DNA of 53,327 nt from Gemmataceae bacterium (GCA_019752375.1 JAIEMG010000312.1:1-53327), one strand, 5' to 3'. Shown: positions 7,211-15,321, counted from the stretch's first letter. Notes: generated by a model from the letters alone, not told the origin. Program-made: numbers and translations.

Positions 7211-9718
7211 GGGGTTGATCTCGTACAGGGGGGTCGGTTTTCGTCCCGGGCCTGATTTTGATGACGCCTGAATCACGCGCACGTAGCGGTGCTGGGTCAG
7301 CAGCCAGAGCGGCCCGCCGATGGCCTCGGGCGAGGCGAACGACCCGCGGAGCTGGTAGTAGAGGTCGCTGCGGCTGATCGTCGTCACGTCTCGGTGCTCG
7401 CCCAACCAGCGCAAGATTCGCTTGGCGGCAGGTACGCGCGGATCGGCCCCCATCGTGGCGTAGACCTTCCGCGCGTGGGCCTTAAAGTACTCGACCAGGC
7501 GGAACGCCTGCTCGACGCTCTCGCCATCCACGGCCGTGTCGCCGGCCTCGTCGCAGGCCCAGCGCAGCAGGTGCAGGACCAGGGCGAGGCGGCCGGCGTA
7601 GCCGGGCACCAGCTTGGACCAGCACCCTCGGAGCCACTCGGGGAAGTCGGCGGCGTTCGTCTCGTCGGCGTGGGCTTGGGTCAGGAGCGTCCAGGCGTCC
7701 TTGCCCGACGCGCTCAAGGGCGTCAGGTTCGGCGCCGGGTCGCCGTCGAGGTCCGCCATCGGCAGGGCCAGCAGCCGCTTGATGACGTTGTCCCAGCCGT
7801 GGTACGCCTCGTCGGACACGTCGCGCCAGCGTTCGCCACTGGCGGGCAGCTCGTCCGGGTAGCTCAGGAGGAAGCGGTCGAGGAAGCCGTCGTCGGGCGG
7901 CGGGCGGTCGCCCTGCTGCTGGCCGCGCATCCACTCGATCACCTGGGGCTGGATGCCGCCCACGATGCAGACCAGCGGTCGGCGGACGACGAGAGGGATG
8001 CCATCTTGCAATTTGCGGTCCACCTTGATCGTCGAGCCCGACCAGATCTTGAGGTACACCTGGCGATCGCTGCCCTTGCCGCCCTCCTTGTACTGGTTCA
8101 TTCCAGTCACGACCGCCGACAGCTCGTCGCAGGCCCGCAGCAGGCCGCGCGGGTTGTCCTCCAGGACGCGGATCATGCCCTCGGTCGTGGTGTCGTCAAG
8201 CAGGCAGCGGCGCAGGTGCGGCGCCGGCTCGTCGCGGCCGCCGGCACGCTTGGCCGCGAGCCACTCCTTGTAGTAGCGCCGCTCGGCCTGCTCCAGCGGT
8301 TCCTTGGCCAGGTCGAACGGCGCGCTCTTGCCTGCCCCCGGACGGGCCACGACGCCGGCGAACAGGACCGGCGGCTGCCGGTGCGTGCGCGTGACCGCCA
8401 GCCAGTGTGAGTTGCCGATCGCCGCCGCGGCCGTGGCCAACAGCGGCACCGCGACGAAGTCGGGCGGCGCGTTGGTCGCCCAGGCCGCCTCCGTCACGAA
8501 GCGGGCCAGCAGGGCCGGCAGCGTGTCGAGGGGGAACGCCGGCACGGGCGGCGCCTCGGTGAGCGGGATCGGTTGTGGCCAAGGCTCGGGAGCTTCGGGC
8601 GTCGCCGTGCCGTTGGCATGCGCGTGGCCGTTGGCGTGGTGCCCATTCGTCGGGATCGCCTTGGGCTTGGCCTGGCCGTCGTTGAGGCCGCGGTCCACGG
8701 CCGACGTCGCCTCGCGCGCCGGCAGGCCCGTGCCCGTGGCGGCCTGGATCAGTGCCAGACGCACCTCGGGCAGGTAGAGGTTGCCGCTCTCGATGTAGTT
8801 GCCGACCGCCGCGGCCGACTGGTACGCCTGCTCGTTGCGCTGCCCCTCGCTCGTGCCGGCCAGCTTGGCGACCTCGGCGTCGAAGACACGCTGCGCGTAG
8901 GGGTGCGGCCCGTGCCCGTTGCCGACCATGCGCGCGCCGAAGCGACTCGCCGGCGGCAGTGGAGACGGTGGCGGCGGGACCTCCGGAGCGGCCGCGATCA
9001 GCGGCGCGGCGATCGCGTGCAGCAGCTCGAAGGGGACCACCTGGACGGGGTCGGGCACCTCGGCCAGGCGGACCTGCCGCCAGGGCCGCTCCTTCGTGTC
9101 CGCACCTTTCCGCGCCCAGCTCCCGGGCAGCTTGACCTCCTGCGTCGCCTTGAACGTGGCCGTGTCGATGACGGCCCCGGGCAGTTCGCCGACGGCCAGC
9201 TTGACCGCCTGCAGGACGGCGCGGAGCAGCGCCCGCGCGCCGTCGTCGTTGGGCAGGTCGATGCGGTAGAGAGACTGCCAGCCGTTGCCGGTGTCCACGA
9301 CAACGGCCGGCGGCCAGCCGCGCGCCGTCAGGTAGGCGCGGGCCTTCTCCGCGCCGGCGCGGGCGGCCTCGTGCTCGGCGTCGGTGGCGGACTCCTTCGA
9401 GGCGTTGGGGCGGAGGGCATCCACGTCCAGGGTCAGCCAGCGCCGGCGCAGGACGTCCGCGACGACGGTGTTGCCGACCAGGCCAGCGGGGACCGGGTTG
9501 AGCCGCAGGTAGAGCCAGCGCCCCTCGGTCAGCCCCGCGGCCGCGGCGACGAGCCCCTCGACGTCGGCGCCGTCCAGGCATTGCCGCCGGCCCGTGGGGA
9601 TCTCGGTGAGCTGGCAGCCTTCGCCGGGAGTGGCGAGCAGCGCGATCGCGCGCCGCGCCTCGTCGGTGCCGAGTCGCTGGGCGAAGCCGCCCACGGCCCG
9701 CGTGGTGAATCGTGACAT
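7145..9718 (-). CDS. Phage primase-helicase (primase/polymerase plus DUF3987)
   Basis: An 857-aa replication protein. The N-terminal half resembles archaeo-eukaryotic-type primase/polymerase domains, with a DxD catalytic pair (LTLDVDA, D98 and D100), then VDTGNGWQSLYRID and a KLPGS motif. The C-terminal half is a DUF3987/D5-like helicase with Walker A RPGAGKSAP and a later DELSAVV acidic motif. The C terminus is a low-complexity Asn/Ala repeat encoded by the adjacent inverted repeat. I chose ATG at 9718 since the sequence upstream of it encodes a GC hairpin. Expected role: primer synthesis and fork unwinding for the phage. Confidence 0.85.
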   Translation of the reverse strand: MSRFTTRAVGGFAQRLGTDEARRAIALLATPGEGCQLTEIPTGRRQCLDGADVEGLVAAAAGLTEGRWLYLRLNPVPAGLVGNTVVADVLRRRWLTLDVDALRPNASKESATDAEHEAARAGAEKARAYLTARGWPPAVVVDTGNGWQSLYRIDLPNDDGARALLRAVLQAVKLAVGELPGAVIDTATFKATQEVKLPGSWARKGADTKERPWRQVRLAEVPDPVQVVPFELLHAIAAPLIAAAPEVPPPPSPLPPASRFGARMVGNGHGPHPYAQRVFDAEVAKLAGTSEGQRNEQAYQSAAAVGNYIESGNLYLPEVRLALIQAATGTGLPAREATSAVDRGLNDGQAKPKAIPTNGHHANGHAHANGTATPEAPEPWPQPIPLTEAPPVPAFPLDTLPALLARFVTEAAWATNAPPDFVAVPLLATAAAAIGNSHWLAVTRTHRQPPVLFAGVVARPGAGKSAPFDLAKEPLEQAERRYYKEWLAAKRAGGRDEPAPHLRRCLLDDTTTEGMIRVLEDNPRGLLRACDELSAVVTGMNQYKEGGKGSDRQVYLKIWSGSTIKVDRKLQDGIPLVVRRPLVCIVGGIQPQVIEWMRGQQQGDRPPPDDGFLDRFLLSYPDELPASGERWRDVSDEAYHGWDNVIKRLLALPMADLDGDPAPNLTPLSASGKDAWTLLTQAHADETNAADFPEWLRGCWSKLVPGYAGRLALVLHLLRWACDEAGDTAVDGESVEQAFRLVEYFKAHARKVYATMGADPRVPAAKRILRWLGEHRDVTTISRSDLYYQLRGSFASPEAIGGPLWLLTQHRYVRVIQASSKSGPGRKPTPLYEINPLWGHANNANNANNAINSGGDP

Positions 9719-9737
9719 GGTCGATGGTCCAGGACGG

Positions 9738-9780
9738 TGAGGCGGCCCGGCCCCGCGACGAGCGGGGCCGGGCCGCCTCA
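9738..9780. other. Perfect 18-bp GC hairpin
   Basis: Arms 9738-9755 and 9763-9780 are perfectly complementary with a seven-base loop. It lies between the SSB-like stop and the primase start, both leftward. No T-run follows on either strand, so it looks like an RNA-processing or attenuation structure rather than a standard terminator. Confidence 0.7.
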
Positions 9781-9784
9781 CGGG

Positions 9785-10492
9785 TTAGAAGGGGATCTCG
9801 TCGCCGTCTTCCGTGGCGGCCCGCCCCCGGCCGGACTCCTGTCCTTCACCCGCCTTGCTCTCCTTGCGGCCGGTGCCGTTCCATTCCAGGCAGCGCTCCA
9901 GGACCTCCTCCACCTTCTCGCCGTAGATGCGCGGCAGCCATTCCGACTTTTCGTCGTCGCCGTGGCCGGGCGCCTCGGCGTCCGTGTTCGCCGCGTAGAG
10001 GATGGCGGACTTGGTGGGCTTGATGAGCGTCATACCCTTGGGCACCTTGGCGACGCTCTTCACGCGGGCGTAGGAGCGCTCGCCGGCCTGCTCGTGGATG
10101 ACGTTGACCAGGCACGGCTGCTTGTGGACGGCCTGGATGTCGATCTCCTCGCCGTCGGCGTAGGGCTTGCCCCGCCAGCCCTCCAGGAGCTGGCGGAGGT
10201 TGCTCTTGGCGCCGATCAGCAACGCGCCCTTGTCGTCGAGGCCGACGTTGAAGTCCTTGCCCAGCCAGAAGCGCTGGTCGCCCTTGCCCTCGACTTCGGC
10301 CTCGACCTCGAACACGAGGTAGAGCTTGCGGACCTTCTTTTCCTTCTGGTCGCGGTACTTGTCCCAGTGCGTGCCCAGGTCGATCAGGCACAGCAGCATG
10401 CCCGGCCAGTTGCCGGCGGGACACTGGTCGAAGGTACCGCCCTTGTTGGACGCCTTCGCCTTGAACGGAGACTCGGTTGCGGTTGCGGTCAT
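9785..10492 (-). CDS. Phage SSB-like protein (DUF669-type tail)
   Basis: A 235-aa protein with an antiparallel beta-rich middle (KLYLVFEVEAEVEG, then DDKGALLIGAK) and a disordered acidic end finishing in DGDEIPF. That end closely mimics the SSB C-terminal tip, which recruits replication partners. DUF669-type phage proteins show this layout and bind single-stranded DNA. The ATG at 10492 has AGAGGTG upstream; the longer frame from 10537 would run through a hairpin. The next gene downstream is the primase-helicase, supporting a replisome role. Confidence 0.65.
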   Translation of the reverse strand: MTATATESPFKAKASNKGGTFDQCPAGNWPGMLLCLIDLGTHWDKYRDQKEKKVRKLYLVFEVEAEVEGKGDQRFWLGKDFNVGLDDKGALLIGAKSNLRQLLEGWRGKPYADGEEIDIQAVHKQPCLVNVIHEQAGERSYARVKSVAKVPKGMTLIKPTKSAILYAANTDAEAPGHGDDEKSEWLPRIYGEKVEEVLERCLEWNGTGRKESKAGEGQESGRGRAATEDGDEIPF

Positions 10493-10527
10493 CGGACACC
10501 TCTGACTCTGGATGAAACGGGAAACAC

Positions 10528-10548
10528 CCCCGGTCAACGCGACCGGGG
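10528..10548. other. Short GC hairpin
   Basis: CCCCGGTC at 10528-10535 and GACCGGGG at 10541-10548 form an 8-bp stem with a five-base loop. It sits between the UvrD-C-like stop and the SSB-like start, a possible partial terminator or RNA-processing site. Confidence 0.55.
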
Positions 10549-10558
10549 AAATCTGGAC

Positions 10559-10936
10559 TCACTCATCGTCGGCCGGCTGGGGAGGCTCGACGAACACCAG
10601 CCGCCGCTTGCTGCGCGTCAAGGCGACGTACCTCAAGTTGGTCTGCTGCCGCGCCTCCCAGTCGCGCTTCGGCTGCCGGCCGGGCACGTCGATCAGGTAG
10701 ACCGTGTCGGCCTCGTCGCCCTTGGCGCGGTGGACGGTGCTGAAGGTGACCACGCCGGCCTTGCGCTCGTCGGAAAAGAGCTGGCCGATCAAGGTCTCGG
10801 CGTCGGCCGGGCTGTCGCAGGCGGACAGTACCTCCTGCTGATCGGTGCCCCGGACGATGCGCTTGGGGGTGGCCGGAGCTACAGCGGCTGCGACCTCCTC
10901 CCCGGCACCCGTGGCGAAAGCTCGAAAAAGGGACAT
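10559..10936 (-). CDS. UvrD/PcrA-type helicase C-terminal domain only
   Basis: A 125-aa protein that contains only the distal motifs of a superfamily 1 helicase: FSTVHRAKGDEADTVYLID (motif V region) and NLRYVALTRSKRRLVFVE (motif VI). There is no Walker A or motif II, and the upstream sequence has none either. The ATG at 10936 is preceded by AGGAG at a normal distance, so it is made as a stand-alone protein. It could be a remnant, a second chain that pairs with another subunit, or a decoy for host RecB/UvrD-type enzymes. Only the family is clear. Confidence 0.75.
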   Translation of the reverse strand: MSLFRAFATGAGEEVAAAVAPATPKRIVRGTDQQEVLSACDSPADAETLIGQLFSDERKAGVVTFSTVHRAKGDEADTVYLIDVPGRQPKRDWEARQQTNLRYVALTRSKRRLVFVEPPQPADDE

Positions 10937-10961
10937 GGTGACTCCTGTGTCTTCGGTTGGG

Positions 10962-11489
10962 TCAAAACGGCATCGAGCGGTCGGGATACGGGTCGACGAA
11001 CTCCTTCGTCGCAGGTGGAGCGGCGAGGCGCTCCAACAGGGCGTCGGCAAACAACACCGCGCGCTCGGCGGTGACGGCGGCGTTGGGGTTGACTCGCCAG
11101 TGCCGGCTCACCTGCGCCGCCATCGCCAGACCGGCGAAGTGCTCGCGGAGCGTCCGCTCCGCCGCGGGCTTGGCGCCCAGGGCCGCGGCATCCGAATCGG
11201 CGACAGGAACAGGCGCTTGCACGCGAACGCCGTTGGTGTGGGGTGCACCCGTCATTGCGTGAGGCTCCTTCTTCTTGGGGGTGGCAGCGGCCGCACGGGC
11301 CCACACGTCGCGGACCTCCTGCTGCGGGGCCGTCAAGGCGGCGTAGCGCGGGCCCGTCGTCACCTCTTCGGCGACGAGCCGCTGGTGCTGCGCCAGGTCG
11401 ATCAGGGCCGCGGCGATCGCGGCCAGGTGGTTGGCCTCGTCGTGGTTCTCGATCGCGAGGGCCAGGTAGTCGACGGGGTCTTCGTTCAT
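10962..11489 (-). CDS. Phage hypothetical protein
   Basis: A 175-aa protein with two parts: an acidic helical N terminus (YLALAIENHDEANHLAAIAA) and a C-terminal half that starts at an internal ATG with AAGGAG ten bases before it. It could therefore be one protein or two overlapping products. The ATG at 11489 has GGGAGG upstream and overlaps the previous stop (ATGA). No family recognised. Confidence 0.6.
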   Translation of the reverse strand: MNEDPVDYLALAIENHDEANHLAAIAAALIDLAQHQRLVAEEVTTGPRYAALTAPQQEVRDVWARAAAATPKKKEPHAMTGAPHTNGVRVQAPVPVADSDAAALGAKPAAERTLREHFAGLAMAAQVSRHWRVNPNAAVTAERAVLFADALLERLAAPPATKEFVDPYPDRSMPF

Positions 11490-11752
11490 GCGGCACCTCC
11501 CGTCGCTGAGCCACCACCTTCGCCGCCGAGATCGCAGTACAGGCGTTCGCCGCCGAGATCGCAGTACAGGCGGTCGATGAACGCCTCGGTCGCTTCCTCG
11601 TCGCGCTGCTGCCGCGGCCCGGGCCGCACGTCGAGGACCTCGACCTCGATGCCCGGCGTGACCTCGGGCGACGTGCCGCTGGGGCAGTGGTCGCAGTTGG
11701 GACAGGTCATGGCCGCGGTGTAGCGGCAGTAACAGATCCGGCATTCTGCCAT
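11486..11752 (-). CDS. Small zinc-finger phage protein with duplicated tail motif
   Basis: An 88-aa protein. The N terminus has CRICYC and CPNCDHC, suiting one zinc site. Near the end the nonapeptide RLYCDLGGE occurs twice in tandem, from a perfect 27-base direct repeat. ATG at 11752 is the first good start after the structured stretch, which could be its leader. Function unknown. Confidence 0.6.
   Translation of the reverse strand: MAECRICYCRYTAAMTCPNCDHCPSGTSPEVTPGIEVEVLDVRPGPRQQRDEEATEAFIDRLYCDLGGERLYCDLGGEGGGSATGGAA
11521..11574. repeat. Tandem 27-base duplication in coding sequence
   Basis: The unit starting at 11521 is repeated at 11548 almost exactly, adding nine residues in frame to the zinc-finger protein. 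This is a recent in-frame duplication. Confidence 0.8.
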
Positions 11753-11755
11753 GGT

Positions 11756-12186
11756 GCATCCCTTCGCCTTAGCGGCCCCGTGGCCCGATTGTGCAGCTTT
11801 GGAGACAGCCGTCGCGGCCACGAGCTTTGACGGTTTGGGCCACGGGGCCAGTGCCCGCCCTGCCAGTTGAAGGCGTCCAGGCCCTGAGCCAACCGAGAAG
11901 GACGGTGGCTTGCCTGGGGCGGGCCGTGTCCGGTTACTCTCCACCGGCTAAGTCCCCTAGCGTGTCGGCCTGCGAGGGGTCCCCGTGCTTCATGCCCATC
12001 TACGGTACGTCGGCCTGCTCCAAGCAGACCTTCACCGGCCATTCGTCGCACGGTTGTGGGCCTCGCTACCCTGGTCACGGCATCCGATGGTCGCGGATAC
12101 GACCGCCGCCCGATGCTCTCTCGTGGATCAAAGCCAGCCTCGGCCTCTGGCGTTCGCCCAGACGCCTCGGGCTCCGGCCCGCAAGC
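11756..12186 (-). ncRNA. Candidate large structured RNA of the prophage
   Basis: No convincing gene covers these 430 bases, yet the stretch is dense in inverted repeats: 11774-11786 with 11837-11849 (13 bp, perfect), 11853-11860 with 11917-11924, 11887-11895 with 11903-11910, 11930-11934 with 11943-11947, 12012-12019 with 12023-12030, 12149-12153 with 12162-12166, and 12168-12172 with 12177-12181. In the 12012 helix the only imperfect pair is G-U on the minus strand but C-A on the plus, which favours leftward transcription, like the flanking genes. It could be a phage RNA of the large-ornate type or a long leader of the 11752 gene. No known class is recognised. Confidence 0.45.
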
Positions 12187-12612
12187 TCACGGTGTTTCGA
12201 CCAGCCGCTTCGCCGCGACGAGCTGCTGGAGCAGATCGCGGCACTCGCGGAACATTTCGTAGGTCGCCTGTGGATCCTCGTCGGTGGACTCCCAGTAGCC
12301 GAAGTACCACCGGGGAGCCCGGGCGAGCAGGGCCTGGAGCCAGGCCAGGCGGCCCAGGGCGTTGGTGTCGTCGCCCAGGACGGCGACGTAGAAAGCCGGC
12401 GCGGTGCAGATGACTCCGGCGTTCGCCCGTGTCTCGGGCTCGGCGTGCTTGCGGCCGAGACTTGGCCATCCGCCCAGGGCCGGCCGCAGATCGCAGACGA
12501 TGTTGCCGCGGTAGTCGGCCATCTGGTCGCTGCGGCCGAACGCCTTCGACCGGATCGTGCCGTCCGACTCTTCGAGGAACCAGGGGACGGGCGTGTGCGG
12601 TACCGGGCTCAT
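12187..12612 (-). CDS. Phage hypothetical protein of the HTPGPW type
   Basis: A 141-aa protein starting HTPVPWFLEE and containing NAGVICTAPAFY. This is the layout of the widespread phage family that begins HTPGPW and contains NARLIAAAP; its function is unknown. GGAGGAACGCG precedes the ATG at 12612. The C-terminal half is helical. Confidence 0.65.
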   Translation of the reverse strand: MSPVPHTPVPWFLEESDGTIRSKAFGRSDQMADYRGNIVCDLRPALGGWPSLGRKHAEPETRANAGVICTAPAFYVAVLGDDTNALGRLAWLQALLARAPRWYFGYWESTDEDPQATYEMFRECRDLLQQLVAAKRLVETP

Positions 12613-12697
12613 CGCGTTCCTCCGAATGAATCGCCCCGCGGGTGCGACCCGAAGCGCTGGGTACGCTGCCGGTGCGACCGGCCGGGACGGTTAAGGG

Positions 12698-12880
12698 TTA
12701 GCGGTTCCATTCCAGGTCGCAGGCAAACGTCTGCATCTGGGCGGCGAGCTGGAGCATCTTGGCCGCGCCGGCCAGGTCGGAGTCGGAGAGCGTCACCTTG
12801 ACCGGCTTCATCCCCTTGGCCGGGTCGAAGGCGATGGCGATCTCGGTCCAGGCACCTTTCTTCTCAATGCGAAGCTTCAT
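12698..12880 (-). CDS. Small phage protein
   Basis: A 60-aa protein of about two strands plus a C-terminal helix, with no recognised family. AAGGAG lies seven bases before the ATG at 12880, which overlaps the previous stop (ATGA). Confidence 0.6.
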   Translation of the reverse strand: MKLRIEKKGAWTEIAIAFDPAKGMKPVKVTLSDSDLAGAAKMLQLAAQMQTFACDLEWNR

Positions 12881-13095
12881 GACGGCTCCTTGTGCTGCTT
12901 TCGTTTCTGGATCGCTCGCCAGCAGTAGTCGCGATGCCGGATGGCCCGGTTGACCTCGGCTTTGAGCCGCATGATCTCGCGGCCCGCGCGGTCGTACTCG
13001 GTCGCCAGGCCGGCGTCCGACATGGCCAGGATGTCCGCCGGGATCTCGTGCGGGTGGTCGTTGGCGCCGCGGTTGTGAATGTCGCGAAGGTCCAT
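12877..13095 (-). CDS. Small helical phage protein
   Basis: A 72-aa basic protein with a predicted coiled helix (EIMRLKAEVNRAIRHRDYCW). It is coupled on both sides: its start shares a base with the upstream stop, and its stop overlaps the next ATG. Function unknown. Confidence 0.6.
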   Translation of the reverse strand: MDLRDIHNRGANDHPHEIPADILAMSDAGLATEYDRAGREIMRLKAEVNRAIRHRDYCWRAIQKRKQHKEPS

Positions 13096-13355
13096 CAGCG
13101 CGCCTCCCGTGGCGATGTCACGAAGTCGGCGTCAGCCTGGGCGATGGCCCGCCGCAGCAGCTCGGTGGAGACGTCCTCGGTCGGCGCTCCGGTCAGGGCT
13201 GTGCCCAGCGCTGTGCCCAGCGCTGCCCGACACGCCGCGAGCAGCCGGTCGCGGTCGAGGATTGCCTTGACGATGATGCGGCGCTGGAGTCGCGCCGGCG
13301 TCTTGTCGAAGCGCTCCAGGATCGTGTCGATTTCGGACTTTTTCATGGTCGTCAT
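13095..13355 (-). CDS. Small phage protein
   Basis: An 86-aa helical protein (starts MTTMKKSEIDTILERF) with a short internal repeat, ALGTALGTAL. Two in-frame ATGs at 13355 and 13346 are possible. Function unknown. Confidence 0.55.
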   Translation of the reverse strand: MTTMKKSEIDTILERFDKTPARLQRRIIVKAILDRDRLLAACRAALGTALGTALTGAPTEDVSTELLRRAIAQADADFVTSPREAR

Positions 13356-13363
13356 CCCCGTCC

Positions 13364-13396
13364 GGGGCCTGGGGCGTTGCAGATGCCCCAGGCCCC
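13364..13396. other. Perfect 12-bp hairpin
   Basis: Arms 13364-13375 and 13385-13396 pair perfectly with a nine-base loop, between two leftward genes. No T-run follows, so it may be an attenuator or processing site. Confidence 0.65.
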
Positions 13397-13446
13397 TGCC
13401 GTGCCGTTGCGGGGCTTGGTCGTTGGCCCCACCGCGGCTTGTGTCG

Positions 13447-13704
13447 TTACGCATCCACGCTCTTGCGGACCACTCTTCCGTCGCGCCGCATCGTCATGCA
13501 CGCCGCGATCGACTCCAGCCGCGACAGTGATGCCGCCGGGTTGGTCAGCAGCTTGGGGCGCGGGCCTCGCTTGGCCGTCCCCGCGACGACGACACCGATC
13601 CGCTTCCCCCGTTTGTCCAGGCACGCGGTGCAGATCCGCTTCCTGTTCGCCGTGCACGCCGGACAGGACATGCAGCGGTTGTGAGGCTCCGTGAGACGGC
13701 CCAT
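13447..13704 (-). CDS. Small zinc-finger phage protein
   Basis: An 85-aa basic protein with CMSCPAC and CTAC, a likely four-Cys zinc site in the first 28 residues. AAAGGAG precedes the ATG at 13704. It may bind nucleic acid, but no family is recognised. Confidence 0.65.
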   Translation of the reverse strand: MGRLTEPHNRCMSCPACTANRKRICTACLDKRGKRIGVVVAGTAKRGPRPKLLTNPAASLSRLESIAACMTMRRDGRVVRKSVDA

Positions 13705-13720
13705 GACCGGACTCCTTTCG

Positions 13721-13915
13721 TTACAGCACTCCCTTCAAACGCGCTCGCAGCTTCTCTTCCGCCCGCGCGCAGATCTGCTGCACGCGGACCTTGCCGATTC
13801 GCCAGCCGTGCCGCTTGCGGAGCAAGGCCGAGATTTCGCCGAACGTCAGCGCGGCGAAGTTGTTGGTGCCGACGGCGGGATGTCCAGGCGGTCGCTTTGT
13901 CTTTTTGCCAGACAT
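13721..13915 (-). CDS. Sigma-70 region-4-like small DNA-binding protein
   Basis: A 64-aa basic protein. Its second half (TFGEISALLRKR, then RIGKVRVQQICARAEEKLR) copies the sigma-70 region 4.2 helix-turn-helix, where family members read VTRERVRQIEAKALRKLR. There is no region 2, so it cannot be a complete sigma factor. It may be a phage transcription modulator binding -35 elements or core polymerase. GGAGGG precedes the ATG at 13915, directly after the preceding stop. Confidence 0.6.
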   Translation of the reverse strand: MSGKKTKRPPGHPAVGTNNFAALTFGEISALLRKRHGWRIGKVRVQQICARAEEKLRARLKGVL

Positions 13916-14143
13916 TCACCGGCCCTCCGCTTGCCAGCGCTGCCACTCGTGTTCGGTGACCAGCTCCAGGCCGCACGCCCCGCAGCGGTTGACGGCGGCG
14001 GTCGGGATGACGCGGCCAGCGCCGGCGAAGTCCTGCACGATGGCCAGCGACAGGTCGCCGCCACAGCTCGGACAGCGGCAGCCGTCCAGCGATCCGCGGA
14101 TAGCGATCGCCTTGCGGGGATCGCTGAAAGAGATGGTTGGCAT
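13916..14143 (-). CDS. Small zinc-ribbon phage protein
   Basis: A 75-aa protein with two CxxC knuckles, CPSC and CGAC, about 30 residues apart, the arrangement of a zinc ribbon. GGAGTG precedes the ATG at 14143. Adjacent to the sigma-region-4-like gene. Confidence 0.6.
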   Translation of the reverse strand: MPTISFSDPRKAIAIRGSLDGCRCPSCGGDLSLAIVQDFAGAGRVIPTAAVNRCGACGLELVTEHEWQRWQAEGR

Positions 14144-14292
14144 TGGGGCACTCCGGTTCGGCGCGCACCGCGACCAGTTGGCGCACAACAAGCGCGCCCG
14201 TCAGCGGCGGGTGTCATTGGGTGTAAGGGTGGGGGCCTCGGCTCCGCTGTCGCCCAGTCAGCTCGGCGTCAGCCCCCGTCGTGTCAGTTGCG

Positions 14293-14532
14293 TTACGGTC
14301 CGTCGACGCTGATCGTGGGATGCACGAAGCCGGCCTTGGTCGCGCGGCCGTCAACGCCGGCGGCCAGCTCGGCGACGCACGACTCCAGCCGCTGCCGGAC
14401 ACGTTCGCGGCAGTCAACGCAGACCTCGAACGGCTCGCCGATGCTGTCGCCGGTCCCGTCGCACAGGTCGGTTACCAGCACTTCGACCGTATCCACGTCG
14501 GCGCGGGCGCCGCACAAATCGCAGAGTCGCAT
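14293..14532 (-). CDS. Small zinc-ribbon phage protein
   Basis: A 79-aa protein opening MRLCDLCGARADVD with a second CVDC about 30 residues later. GAGGATC precedes the ATG at 14532. The 150 bases before the next gene downstream hold no gene that I can support. Confidence 0.6.
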   Translation of the reverse strand: MRLCDLCGARADVDTVEVLVTDLCDGTGDSIGEPFEVCVDCRERVRQRLESCVAELAAGVDGRATKAGFVHPTISVDGP

Positions 14533-14588
14533 CGGAGATCCTCGGTTCGGACGAACGGCCAGGGCCAAAGGCAACGATAAGCCTGTTT

Positions 14589-14921
14589 TCAAGCGTTTCC
14601 AGTGCGTTCTTCGTCGTGCTCCGATTTGTTCCGTATTTTCCGTCGTCGGGGTCTTTCAGAGGGCTCTTGGCCACCTTCACCCCCCTCCCCGATTCCAAAT
14701 TGCTCCGATTTGTCCATCGCGTCTGCAACGCCGCCGAGGTCGATCCATGCCTGAATGCGCGATCGTTTCCATCGGCGGTAGCTGCGGACGACGAACGAAG
14801 GCCTGGGCATCAGGCCGGCGCGGTCCCAGCGGGCGATCGTCTTGTAGTGCAGCCCGAACACCTTGCCGATGTCGTGATAGTCGAGCAGGTCGTCGGGGCT
14901 TTCCTGGCGATCGTCGGGCAC
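14589..14921 (-). CDS. Helix-turn-helix (MerR/AlpA-like) phage regulator
   Basis: A 110-aa protein with a winged-helix DNA-binding domain (LLDYHDIGKVFGLHYKTIARW, then RSYRRWKRSRIQAWID), as in AlpA/excisionase-type proteins, plus a disordered charged tail. A GTG start at 14921 is used. It could regulate the early operon or help DNA replication initiation. Confidence 0.6.
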   Translation of the reverse strand: MPDDRQESPDDLLDYHDIGKVFGLHYKTIARWDRAGLMPRPSFVVRSYRRWKRSRIQAWIDLGGVADAMDKSEQFGIGEGGEGGQEPSERPRRRKIRNKSEHDEERTGNA

Positions 14922-15039
14922 AGCCGCTCACCGAGTTGGGCGGAGTCCATCCGCATCCGCAATCCCTTCTCTGGCCATCGTCAGGCACCGCGTCACGGTG
15001 CGACCGCCAGGCATCCGTGCCCCGCGGTTTCGGCCTTGC

Positions 15040-15273
15040 TCACGCACCCGGCTTGTGGTCGCGTTCCATCAAGTGGACGTAGGGACGACCGCCCTCCGTT
15101 GCCCCTTGCCGCATCGTTAAGATCGCCTGCTGGCAGCGTGCCCACGCGAGCAGGTCTTCGACGCCTTCCGGCGTCACGACCGACGGCCGGCCCATGTAGA
15201 TCAGGCACAGGTTGACGGCGGTCTTGGCGATGTCCAGGGTCAGCGTTTCGTGGTTGTCGTTGGACTGGGTCAT
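15040..15273 (-). CDS. Small phage early protein
   Basis: A 77-aa helical protein with no recognised family. AAGGAG lies six bases before the ATG at 15273, the best ribosome site of the early operon. It is the second gene behind the leftward promoter. Confidence 0.65.
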   Translation of the reverse strand: MTQSNDNHETLTLDIAKTAVNLCLIYMGRPSVVTPEGVEDLLAWARCQQAILTMRQGATEGGRPYVHLMERDHKPGA

Positions 15274-15321
15274 TTCGGGCTCCTTAAGTTGTGGCCTCCT
15301 GTGGCCACACTGTTGCTACAC

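Noticed and set aside
11791..12801. Plus-strand frame of 336 codons over the structured stretch
   Set aside because: It runs antisense into two supported minus-strand genes, has no ribosome site and no similarity to any family that I know.
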